From NCBI GenBank assembly GCA_016806645.1, contig JACSYO010001808.1:248001-312000 (forward strand): a stretch of 64,000 nt of DNA. Direction: 5' to 3'. Position 1 is the stretch's first letter, and every line of letters starts with the position of its first letter. Positions 12,460-25,821 of this stretch are shown in pieces. The DNA is from Ophiodon elongatus. Lineage: Eukaryota; Chordata; Actinopteri; Perciformes; Hexagrammidae. The position numbers and the translations under genes were made by a program. The notes under the pieces are model-generated. The model worked only from the letters and a program-made list of their open reading frames with translations. It searched no databases and was not told the DNA's origin.

Positions 12460-12874
12460 CCAATTGAATGAGGCAGGCCTGAGTAACACGCTCCGACACG
12501 GCCTTTCTCTTCCTCTAACACCCCGGCCATGTGGTCCCAGAGCCCTGCCAGGAAAGCATGTCACAGCTCATCACAGTTGCAAATGAATATTCATGCGGCG
12601 GAGGGCGCCTGTGTGTGAAGTATTTACGTGTGGGCCTGTTTTTAGTGCGACAAAGATAGAAAGAGAAAAAAAAGTGTGCGTACTGTAAGTTTATTTTTGC
12701 GGGATGCTGTAAAAAAAAATAAGTGACTCCCCGGCAGACAGCCACGGGGCCTCCGCTTCCGACATGGTCGACGCATGTAACAGGCGGCGCGGCTCCCAGA
12801 GGCTCGCCGGCCAAACACAGCCTGAGTAAGACTCAGTGTTGGCTGGGAGGTGAGGTCTCACACACTGTCTGGAT

Positions 12875-12878
<4 letters not shown>

Positions 12879-12917
<39 letters not shown>
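12879..12917. repeat. (CA)n microsatellite
   Basis: About 39 bp of uninterrupted AC/CA. The Thr-His and Cys-Val open frames over it are artefacts of the array. Confidence 0.95.
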
Positions 12918-12918
<1 letters not shown>

Positions 12919-13174
12919 GCGAACGGGCACACATGTACACACGCGGGCTGCCAGCACTCCACAGATGTCCTGGCTGTTGCTGCAATGTGAGTCAGCGCGG
13001 GCCGAGCTCTTTGATGGCGAGGTCTGGTGCGAGGTTTGAGGGTGTGAGGATCGAAATTCAAGGCAGGTGCACCGTCACATTAGGCTTCCAGGATATTCCG
13101 ATGCCCAGATTGGCCCCTGACCTCTCAAACAACAGCAGGCCTGCCATTTCGAAGGACTGGAAGGTGACGCAATT

Positions 13175-13194
13175 AAAAAAAAAAAAAAAAAAAA
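13175..13194. repeat. Poly(A) tract
   Basis: Twenty A on the plus strand, immediately upstream of the CpG-dense segment at 13239-13435. It may be a retroposition tail or an ordinary homopolymer. Confidence 0.85.
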
Positions 13195-13199
13195 CCTTG

Positions 13200-15059
13200 G
13201 TGGGAGTTTCAGAAGCCACAAAACAAATCTGTAAAAGTCGTTCTCAGACTTTTGGACGTGTTCGCACCAAAATCGAACTAAAAGTCGTGATAGCGAACGA
13301 AAAGTCGGATGTCGCTGCACTAGTTGTTCCCACAGTGACTAGATTAGCATCGTGGGTAGCATCGAGAGCGAACGTGGCATTTGTGAATTTGTGATTTTTT
13401 ACCAGTGAAAGTTCATGCTGAATTCGATGACCACGCAAATGTGTCTCAGATGTGTTTAGTTCCGTAAAAGTCCTCAGAACTTCTCTTCTTCTTCTAAAAC
13501 AATGCCTGATGGAAGAAAACCTTCAACTTGTCCATTTTAGACATCAAAGTCTGACACTTTAATTCAGAGGACATAAATGCATCTGAGGGAAGCTTGTCCT
13601 TGTTATGCATTATGTAGTGTTATTACTGCTCTTTAGAAAGCAGCCATTACTGAGATGATGATGGCTATGACAATAGTAATTGCCCATAGCATTCTTTTTT
13701 TGGACAATTGATTTTTAAAAGATACTTAGCATAAAAAGGTGAGGTATGCAGGATTTAGCTATGTAGATATGAAAGTCGGCAGTCCTTAACATGCAAGACA
13801 GAAAGTGGAATTTTGTGACTTTATCACTTTTCTTCAAAAATAATATCCATTAGAATGTTTTGGATAACACAGAAACGTGGTCCGTCGTTCAGCTGAACTA
13901 TTGGTCAGGTCGGCACATTCGTGCCTGAGATATGACGACAGGTGTTTTCACTTACTCGGGCTGATTAGAGCAGACTGGGCTTGATTAACATCTCGTTGCA
14001 CCTGTGAAGACGAGAACACTCCCACCTTCCCCACGGCTCGTTCTGACCTGGATCTACAGCTTGTGGAGCAAGAACACAAAACGCCACGAGTACCAAAAGC
14101 AACGGGAAACCACACAGACTCTCGAACACATATTCAACACGGCCTTCTCGTAGCTAGTGTTGCAATGCCTCTGCCGAGGCTTAAGAACTGTCAGAAGATA
14201 CGTTTGACCTTGATCAGCGTTGCATAAGTTGCATCAACAGCTGCTGCTGATTGATTCATAGCTGAATGGAAGTATGGATTACAGATATTAATTTTGGTAC
14301 CTTGATGTCCAAACAACCATTATTTGAAAGCAGCTGGGTTGGTGCGTTGGGTAAACCGTACATAGTTCGTAAAAATGCAGTAAATATGTGAGAGATGCTG
14401 GGTGGAATGGTACTGTTTTTTTCTCATTTGAGAGTCAATAAAAAGACGAGTTAAATTAAGTGTTTATCATTTAAGATTATTGGCAAGCCACCAAAGTCTG
14501 TGGTTTATAGTGATTACAGAGCATCTGAGGGACGGTGTTAAGGCAAGACGCAGAGCGAAGTTTATATTTCAGAGTTTCATCTCATTTCAGGCCCAATAGA
14601 ATGAAATAAATTGGATGGCTCTGACAGAAAAGTACTGCGTCAGGTGTTGGGTGTTCTAAAAGGTGTGAAGAAGTCAACAAGGCAACTGAAAATAACTCAA
14701 ATCTTCATTTTAATGAGATTTATTGGGTTTATTCAGTCAACAAGATAGCCTCGAGCAAGCTTACATTTGATAGCAGATAATGCAATTCAGGTGAGTTTAC
14801 AATGCTGCCGGTTTGCTTCTTTAGGCTCTCTTTATCCCTCAAACAGTCTTTTCATTTAGGATGGAACTGGTTTTTTTTCCACATTGCTTTGAGAAAAATA
14901 CTCCAAGAACCCCAACATTCTGGACTTTTGCTTTGCTATTTTCTGAACCCTTGTAATGAGATGACAAAGATAACAGTTTGTGACCTGCCTGCAGCGCACC
15001 GGTTACAAGGCGCTTGGCAGAGGGTGAGAATGACGACTGTGACGAAGCCGGGGGTACAG
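13200..15059. other. Geneless stretch with a CpG-dense start
   Basis: 13239-13435 holds 15 CpGs, many as TCG or GCGAAC, unlike its AT-rich surroundings. An ERR/NR5A-type site (TCAAGGTCA on the minus strand) lies at 14205-14213. Nothing else was recognised. Confidence 0.5.
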
Positions 15060-15125
15060 GTGTCAATGTGATTAATTGCACCAGGGAGGAGAATTAGCAG
15101 TCTGCTAATCAGGTCGACCAAACAA
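15060..15125. promoter_or_regulatory. Inverted homeodomain site in a candidate enhancer core
   Basis: ATTAGCAG (15093-15100) and CTGCTAAT (15102-15109) form a 17-bp palindrome with a 1-base centre, so two homeodomain-type cores face each other. GATTAATTGCACC (15070-15082) lies just upstream. It could bind a homeodomain dimer. Inference only. Confidence 0.3.
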
Positions 15126-17494
15126 GGAGGGAAAATTCAGTTTTTAAAGTGTTAGTTTTTCTTACAATCACAGCCCGTTGCAACAGCAGAGGGAAGTTTG
15201 TTAATGGCTCATAAGTCCATCCCTGAGGACCAAATTATCCTGCAGGAAGCTCTGTGTTTGCAGAGTGCCAGCTCATATTTTGCAGAAGGGGCAAACACCC
15301 ACACAGCGTCGAGCATGGAAGCAGCGAGGCTATTGGTAAATTGGCAGCTCAACCACGCGTGGAATATATCTTTGTCATTGTCTGACTCACAAGTAGACCT
15401 CGGCGAGGTATAGAAATCCCAGTCCAAATTAGAAAATGTCTTAACCCCTCATAAAAGAGAAAACAAACTGGAAGGTCTGGCCACACATACGACAGGAAGC
15501 GGAGATCACATCCAATCAGACGTGGCCATTAATTTCCAAGGTTGTTGCTGCCCTTCATTTATGAAAACAACTGCTCAATAATGACTTCTGACATCGGGGT
15601 GATGAATGATAGAAAAACAACCAGAGTGCCCCAGTGCAGGCACCTTTTTGTGATCACTGGTTTGTGTGTTTGCATGTTCACACCGATCTATGCGCGAGAA
15701 CATCTGGACTGCCTAAAGAAAGGGCCGGTATTGGACCCCGCAGACATTTGGGGTCAGTGAAAATGGCCCCCTTCTTTCCACCCTCTGGGTGAATATTTAA
15801 ATTTCTACCATTGAAGAGTTTTGCTCCCTTCACACCTGCCAGTGCTTTGCCCCTGGATGAAGAAACACGATCTGCTGCTAACATGTGATTTCACTCAGCG
15901 GACAAGGCAAACGTCATCAGTTAGGTACACGCTTGGCGAGCTTCAAAGACACAATCAGAGGCTCCGTTCACGAGTCCGGGTGTTTCTGCGCTGCCACAGT
16001 TGAATCTAATGAATCCGAAATGTATTCACACACTTTGGAGTGGAAGAAATGTGCATCACAGTGTAAACAAAGCCAGCAGTGGTTCGATACGGTTTCATCT
16101 GGAGGCTCCACACTAGCCATTAGGAACTGAGCATTTAATATCCACAAACAGAAGAACAGAAATCCCCACACCGTTCTTACTCTGCTAGTGTTCAATAAGA
16201 AATATTCTCTCTTGAATGGCCTTCATGAGAATATGGTATTTAACTTCTTGCCTGCACACCTCATGGATCCAGCAAAACAAAGAGAAGCTGACGATGCGTT
16301 AATATTTAAAAATGTATCGACTGCAACATCTCAAAATGAATTTCTGGCCCTCAATCAACCGCCTTCAAAGAAATAGATTATGTGAAATATTGATGCTTCA
16401 TCAGGTGAGTGAAGGGCTTATTGATGCTACATCAGGCCAAGGGAGGTCATGAATTCTCTTCCAAAGTAAATCCACTCGCATGATATAAAGAAAAGTAGAC
16501 GTGATTATTTCCTTTAGTTGTCCCCCCCCCCCGATCCAAATACTCCCATTTATGAGCTTAATGTCACATGATGTGAGTAAAAGTTAAAAAGGAGGAGAAT
16601 GCAACTCCTATAATCAGCTGGAGAGAGGAGGTCTCACTCTGTGGGACTCTCTGTTATGTGTTGTTACAGAGAGGAGGCTCTTGGCGGAGTACAGAAACGG
16701 GCGTTAATTAACAGTTTGGTTTGTGCACCACCATTTAGAAACCTTGATTTAGGAATTTTGGCCGTCGTTATTTTAGTTTTTTGGACCCAGAAGTGAGCGT
16801 ATCATCCAAATGTGTAACAGCCGCCGTGGGAATAGTTGTAATACCTCTGTCCGTGATGAGATTCTGTCACACCATTCAAACATAACAGCACACAGGCCAT
16901 GAATGAATCCCTCCCCCGTCATTGGCTCCCCTCTTCCTGGCGACGTTCCTCTCCAGCTCCGCCCCTCTTCCACTCTCTCTCAACCTCCTTTTTCTCCCTT
17001 TTCATAGAACGTGGTTTCATCCCCCTCCAACCAACCAACCGACTGACCGACCGACCGGCTGCCTGTCAGAGGAAAAGGAGCTCCTTTTCTTTGGCGGAGA
17101 AGAAAGTCCAACGGGCGAAAAAGGGAAGAGAGGGCGCGCAGGCAGGACATGAAACCTCTTCCCAACCGTCTCGCCCACCCAGGCCAAAGCCTCTCAACTC
17201 ACAAGCCCTTCAGCGGGGCATTTTCTAGCGCTGTGAATTTTTGTGCAGGTAAAGATTAGCAAGAGCCCTCAGCAACAAAGCATTCAATCACATTCAAGTA
17301 GGGCCCTGTATCAAATGCGCCCTCCACCTCCACCTACTTTAGGAGTGCAGGTCTTTCTTCTCGTCTCCCTTTTTACTCTCCTCTCTTTGGCTTGGTCAGA
17401 CTGAATTGCCTTTGAAACAGGCATCTCTGCTCCCCCCCCCCCCCCCACCCTCTCTCCCCTTCATCTCTTGTCAATCTGAGAAAGCCAGGAAATG
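15126..17494. other. Geneless stretch
   Basis: No gene. Contains a C run at about 16522-16532, a CCAA/GACC tetranucleotide tract at 17027-17059, and a pyrimidine-rich area at 17325-17470 with a 15-base C run at 17432-17446. Confidence 0.55.
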
Positions 17495-17570
17495 AACGCT
17501 CTTTGTGGGATTAATTAATAGCTGGAGCTGGTCAGCGCGCTAGCAGAGCTGTAATTGCTACTCAGCAGAG
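17495..17570. promoter_or_regulatory. Candidate conserved non-coding core
   Basis: TTAATTAATAGCTGG (17511-17525) and GCTGTAATTGCTACTC (17548-17563) flank a GGTCAGCGCGCTAGCAG stretch. The segment is sharply bounded by a C run upstream and a GAG-rich tract downstream. Possible enhancer core; no conservation test was done. Confidence 0.25.
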
Positions 17571-17950
17571 GGAGGAGGAGGAAGAGGAGGAGGAGGAGGG
17601 TGGGGGGGGGTTGAAGAAAAAAGTTTGGGTTGCAGTTTTTTCCGAGTGTGGAGGGGGGGTGTTCCTGAGCGCTTTGAACTGAAGGGCTCTGCTGCAGTGG
17701 ATTAAAGTGAGAAGAGAGAGATAGATGAGGGAGGAGGGGGGGCTTTGAAGTCTGCTGAAAGGTCTAGGAGAAGAAGAAGTGAAGTTGGGTGGTAGAAATT
17801 CTGTCTGGCAACATCAAACAGTGTTATCGCCCACTTTCACCTGTTGACACTCAAGGGTGAAGACACTAGATTCAGCGCTGTGAGCTGCAAGGCTATACGT
17901 CTTCTTCTTCTTCTTCTTCTCTCAATCTCTGTCTCTCTTCGTTTTGGTGG
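17571..17950. repeat. Polypurine region followed by a (CTT)7 tract
   Basis: 17571-17660 is GGA-rich with G runs. 17901-17921 is (CTT)7, and 17955-17970 is CT-rich. The sequence is low complexity, and a short peptide frame near 17986 is not credible as a gene. Confidence 0.7.
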
Positions 17951-17970
17951 AAGTCTCTCTCTCTCTCTCC

Positions 17971-20439
17971 GCTGAGGACGCGAAGATGCAGATTCAGTTT
18001 TTTTTTTTGTTTGGCCGGCTCACGCGGGTTGATTCGGCTGCTTGCTCCTGAAGTTATTTGGTTTATTTCCAAAGTAAAAAATGCAACCACCTAAAGTCCG
18101 GGGTCAGCCTGGTGTGCATACATGAATCTGTGCATGTGAGCGGTTGTCTCCTGCTCTCCTCCCACACAGGAGCACATTCGAGCTAAAAGATGTGACTTAC
18201 GTGTGCTGTTGATTGTGAAAAAGCTCACGAGGTCATCAACTGATTACTGAACAAGTTGAATTTCTTTTATTCAAAATGCAAGAGTTTAACTCATTAATTC
18301 GTCATAACATTATTCTTTAAACAGTCCAACACTGAGTAACAAGAATCAGATTATGTTTTTTTGCTGGGTTGGTCTTTCAGTGGAAAGTTCAAAACTAAAT
18401 GGAACAGATTCAAGCATTAATTATAATGAATAAATATGTCAATCACAAGGACCACAATTGTGTCTCCAAATGTTGGTATTTATTTAGTTTTATTTAGGAA
18501 AATTACTTTATTAGATATATAATTATGATTTTAACTGAAGGTTGCATTTATTGTCGGAGGGATTCAACACTTTAAGAAAAAGAAAAAAGGCATCAATATA
18601 TCTCAAATTATGTAGTTTGATTTTGGTTAATATAACCTTTAAATTCAAGCACTTTAGAGCCACAAAATCTATCCATTTAAAGCTTTTAATAACACACACA
18701 CACACACACACACTTCAGTCCACTCCTGTTCACACCTCCTTGAAAAATGTGGGTTTATGTAAATTATTTTTAAAAACTTAGCAAATAGACTTTTCTTTTT
18801 TTCGCTGAACTGACAAATTAGTGTTGGAGCGCCCATGCGTACGGAGACTTAATCATCAATAATCTTTTCATTTCTGTGAGGAATTATCCGGCGGGCCCTT
18901 TGGTGAACATAAGAAAACACTTCTCATGTACGTCTGTGCTTCGGGCTGCTGTTCAGTCTTTTGTCTCTGGAGTTGAGATCAGTTGAAACACAGCTTTTTT
19001 ATGAAGGAACAATCTCGATTTTTGATCATTTTCAGAGGTTAAATAAGCACAGACTTGCATTCATTTTCTAAAGCATGACGTGATTTCTATATATTTTAAT
19101 TAATTTTTTGGTTTCTCACACTTTTGGTCATTGGTGGAGATCAAATAAAGCATAAACACCAGTAAAACAATCTAAATGAAACAAAGTTAAACCTTAGAAT
19201 GTGTTATTGTATATTTTTTGTAACTTATTCCTGTGTTGTTTCAAGCCACAGCGCTTTAAATTATTGATATTTAGTGTAATCTGCCAAGTCAAGTTATTTT
19301 GTGCAGTCTTTAAAAGCCTCAATGAACTAAACAATGAATGAAACAATAAATTTAAAAAGTGAAAGTCAGTGATTTTATTTGCCCCGTCTTACTTTCGCCT
19401 CTTTATACTACGTCAGCTGCTCTGATGTCTCATAATAATGCGGAGGCGTTTACATTGGAGTTGGATAAAAGCCTCGTATGGATGCTGAAGGCTGCCTCGT
19501 GTGTCGGTACCAGACGCAGAGGGCCACTGACCACCAAGTTGGTAGCGAGAAAATAAAAAGTACCACTAAAAAGAGACACAGTCCGGGCCTTAACCCTTTA
19601 AGCTGTACTCTAATAGGTTTCTTTGCCAAGACCACGAAGAAACAAACTTAGTAAACAGGGGTTGTAGGATTTTGCTGCCGGTGGTCCACAGAAAATAAAT
19701 AGATCAACTGTGTGCAGCTCATGGGAGTGGACAAGTGCAAATGAATACCCTTAAAGTCAAAAATATGCACCAGACGGAGAAATCGTATGCATATCCAGTG
19801 AAGTGAGCCCACATTCACTCATCCATTATACTGGCTTGGCACATTTTAGACACACACACACACACATATATACACACACACGGGACGGACAGTAATATCA
19901 AAATTCAGGAAAGAGAAAGATGTAGTGAGGGAGGGGGGGTCGGAGGGTGGGAGGGGAGGGGGGCAGTCGGAGGAAAGGAGTGATCCTTGATTTTTATGCA
20001 ACGCTTGTTCAAAATTCAACTATATCCTTGAGGCGCTTGTGCAACACTTTGCTGATGTCTGGAGGCCTGTAATTGTGCACACACATCAGTTATGGATCGG
20101 GGCTCTGGTGCTCCTCGCCTCGTCCTCCGTCGCCTCCAATCAGAGCGGGGCCTGGAGCTGGTTGCGCTCCCCCGGTGCTGTTTGGGAGCAGTTTGGTCAC
20201 AGGTGTAGCGCGGGCCTTGTTAGAGACCAGTGGATGGTGTTTAGTGAGGAATGGTGGTCCCCTTCTCCTTCTTTCACTCCTCTTCCCGTTAGGATCAGGG
20301 GCATGTTGGTGGGTGGGTGGTGGGAATTAGGGGAGAGGCACGGGTGGAGGGAATAGTGGTGGAGGTGGTGGTGGTGGAGCTGGGGGAAGGGGGGGTCTGA
20401 TTCGGCCATCACATCCCGCTAACAATTTCTGTCAGGTCC
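17971..20439. other. Geneless, largely AT-rich stretch
   Basis: No gene. Short CA arrays lie at 18691-18713 and 19850-19881 (the latter interrupted by TATATA). 19929-19965 is G-rich and 20365-20396 is GGT/GGA-rich. An 11-base T tract lies at about 17999-18009. Confidence 0.55.
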
Positions 20440-20555
20440 CTAGAGGTTCCCTAATGAGCCCCACCGACACGGCCGAAGGCGAGATCCCCGCGCCGGCCCA
20501 CTGAAGTGAGAAGCCAGAAGATCGGCACCTAGCAGCCTAGCAATTATTAATCAGA
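20440..20555. promoter_or_regulatory. Possible conserved non-coding segment
   Basis: CCCTAATGAGCCCC (20448-20461) and GCAATTATTAATCAG (20540-20554) flank a CpG-containing middle. It ends where CT-rich low-complexity sequence begins. Weak, composition-based call. Confidence 0.18.
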
Positions 20556-20864
20556 CTTCTCTCTCTCCTTTTCCCATTCCCTTTTCACTCCCCACTCTCT
20601 CTCTCTCTCTCCGTCTTTTCACCCTCTCCTTCCTTTTACTCCATTCATCCGCTAGTCAGTGTTCCCCCGTTTCTCACAGATAGCTACGCTGGTCTTTACG
20701 GCCCGACATGCAGAGATGTGCTGGTTAAAAGAGAGCGAGAGGACGGGGACGAGAGAGCTGCAGTAACTCTGATAATAATAATCATGTTGTATGTAAAAGT
20801 TCTTGTATCTAATAAAAAGTAGGAACCACCCATGTGCTCCAGTTTTCCTCTGGACTGTAGAAAG

Positions 20865-21260
20865 TTGAGTTGTACTCCGCTACATCTCAGAGGGAAATAT
20901 TGTATTTCTACTCCACCACATTTATCTGACAGCTGAAGTTTTTATTTTTTATTTACAGATTAAGATTTTACCTAAATTGATACAATATGATGCAGTGTTT
21001 TTTAAAAACTCAAAAGTATACGTGGTCAAAAATGTTACTACTCTAATAATGCAGTATTACTGTATATCATATAGTTATATATGATAACTATGAGAGGAAC
21101 TATGCTCCTTTTAAACCTTTTAACATAGTATTTGCAGTACATTCTACTGATAATACACCTGTACATTTGAATACAATTTTGAATGCAGGACTTTTACTTG
21201 AATTGGAGTACATTTATATTGTTAGTTTTGCTCAAGTAAATTATCTAAAAAGTTATAAAA
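20865..21260 (+). mobile_element. Internally diverged MITE-like teleost repeat (partial)
   Basis: TTGTACTCCGCTACAT, TCAGAGGGAAATATTGTA, CTCCACCACATTTATCTGAC, CAGATTAAGATTTTAC and AATGCAGGACTTTTACTTG occur in the order found in a very abundant percomorph element known to me. Both terminal repeats are missing, so this is a truncated copy of the family also seen at 46969-47418 and 31619-31700. Same orientation as the 46969 copy. Confidence 0.55.
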
Positions 21261-23698
<2,438 letters not shown>

Positions 23699-23879
23699 TA
23701 GTGTGCTCGTGCGTCGGCTAGAATCTTGTGTTTGGGGCCTCTGAGGGACTCGTGCTCGCCCCTCAGTTCAACCTCGGCGACCAGTGCATTTCTCACGCCC
23801 CTACTCTACATTTCTTTGCATCATCAATAACGTGCGCGCTATATTACTTTTCTTTTAAAATCAATGACATTGTAGCTTC

Positions 23880-24005
23880 ATCCTCAAATTAATTGGAGAT
23901 ACCTCACGCGCGGTGATAATTGCTGACTTGCAGATCTGTAATTACGTGAACAAACATTGTGAAGCTCTAATTGTATTTCAAGAAAAAGGAAGAGCTCTCT
24001 GTAAG
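23880..24005. promoter_or_regulatory. Candidate conserved non-coding element
   Basis: AAATTAATTGG (23886-23896), GATAATTGCTGA (23915-23926), TGTAATTACGTG (23937-23948) and AACAAACATTGTG (23950-23962; forkhead-like next to SOX-like) lie within 80 bp. It ends at a polypurine/G13 tract (24023-24035). Enhancer-like motif density; untested. Confidence 0.28.
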
Positions 24006-25060
24006 AAGGTGAGCAGTGAGGAGGGGGGGGGGGGGTGCAGAATAAGAAGTAGGCCATCCACTTCAGCGGGCTTATACTTTCATGTAAATATATTATGGCT
24101 AACACCAACTGCATAAACAATAAGGCAAAATGATGGTACTTTTCAATTTATTTTTCTATCAGAGTAAGAAAAATAAATAAAGAACAGCACAATGCCCATA
24201 TGGAGATCTTGGGCTGAATTTTAAAAACATTGACATGGTGATGAAACGGTTCTTCAACATTTTCATAATGGCATTATACACATTAAAAATGACTTTGGGT
24301 CAAGATGGCACAGAGTACTGGATTAGCTTTACCCAGAACTAAGTGTTATTTTCTCATCCTTTTTGCAGTTTCACCAACGTTCATGTGTAATATCGCTCTA
24401 AAATGCTGCGTTATTACAGCGTGTCATTGTTTCACAACCTCACGAGCAAACACACTGCAGGCCTCTTGTATTGTCCCGGGACTCGTACCTGAGAGCTCGG
24501 TTACAGTTTGCAAACCTGTGGCTCTTCTGCACAAAATATTATATTTAATAGGGATATTTTGACATTACGGACAAAATAATTAATTTGTATTCTTCAAAGG
24601 TTTCTCAGTGGATTTCACTTTCAAATAAATATAAACAATGTTTAGAGGCTTGAAAATATATTTGTAGAAAGTGACTTTTCTAAATATAAAAGATAAAGTG
24701 AACTTCCCTCTCAGGATGAGAGGAATTGTGTTTCTGTGTTTAGTTAAGAGGGTCAACTTTCAAAAAATGTAAATCGCTTAGTGAAATTACAAATTTAAAT
24801 GCACATAATAATATTATCTATATATTCTGTTTGGAAAAGTGTTAAAGGTTGGAGTCAGTGTCGGCTTGTTCTTTGTACTGACAAGTGCACCGGCAACGCT
24901 GACTCATATACCCACAACTTATTGATTTATCATTCGAATAAACTAAACTTTCTCCTCAACAAAAACTCTGTCCTGCTGAGATGCAGTTTCATCTTTTAAG
25001 ATCGACTCTTAGTGCAGGTCCATGTAAGGGATGAGGCAGCACACAGGAAGAACATTGGAG

Positions 25061-25061
<1 letters not shown>
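24006..25061. other. Geneless stretch
   Basis: A G run at 24023-24035, then AT-rich sequence without recognised repeat or gene. Confidence 0.6.

Positions 25062-25111
<50 letters not shown>
25062..25111. repeat. (GT)n microsatellite
   Basis: About 50 bp, first member of the 25-29 kb dinucleotide cluster. Confidence 0.95.
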
Positions 25112-25112
<1 letters not shown>

Positions 25113-25217
25113 CTGAGCCGGTGTGGTGGGGCTGTGAGTGAGAGAAGAGGGTGGGATTCGGTGTGTGTTGACAAGGAAGATATTGTGTATTGGTTTGTGT
25201 TGCTCATGTGGGATTCT

Positions 25218-25219
<2 letters not shown>

Positions 25220-25251
<32 letters not shown>
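25220..25251. repeat. (GT)n microsatellite
   Basis: About 32 bp. Confidence 0.95.
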
Positions 25252-25252
<1 letters not shown>

Positions 25253-25458
25253 CATGGGGGTGAGTGATGGTGAGGGGGGGGGATATTGGGTGGTAGCCCC
25301 GCTGTTTGGCCATACGCTCCTGCCTTCTCTTGCCTTTTCAGCCTGGCTGACCAGAGAGCTCATTTGCATTAGCGGTGTGTGTGGGGTGATGGGGTGGGGG
25401 TTTGGAGGGGTGGTTGGATTTTGCTCGAGGCCTGTCTACTCTTCCAGGCAGTAGACTG

Positions 25459-25487
<29 letters not shown>
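25459..25487. repeat. (GT)n microsatellite
   Basis: About 29 bp. Confidence 0.95.
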
Positions 25488-25490
<3 letters not shown>

Positions 25491-25728
25491 ATGGAGGGGG
25501 AGAAATCGCGGGCTGGCAGAGAGGACGTGTCACATCCATGTAGCCCCCGCTAATCAGGGCCGGTTTGAGCTGCGGCCAACTAGCCGAGGCCCCGTTTCCC
25601 TTCCACACCATGTGAAGAAATGCAGATAATGGCGCACGCTACGGAGAGAGAGAGAGGCATGCTGGGAAAATGCTACATACGTGTAGAGGTGAGAGCTGCT
25701 GGTGGGTTAGCACGGAGTGCAGCATATG

Positions 25729-25730
<2 letters not shown>

Positions 25731-25818
<88 letters not shown>
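25731..25818. repeat. (GT)44 microsatellite
   Basis: An uninterrupted 88-bp array, the longest GT array in the window. Potential Z-DNA former and a likely polymorphic locus. Confidence 0.97.

Positions 25819-25821
<3 letters not shown>

Noticed and set aside
12723..13394. 223-codon open frame
   Set aside because: It includes the (CA)n array and the poly(A) tract as Thr-His and poly-Lys; no real protein signal.
17240..17260. Acceptor/donor pair GTGCAG-GTAAAG as a micro-exon boundary
   Set aside because: Acceptor and donor abut with no exon between them and no coding signal nearby.
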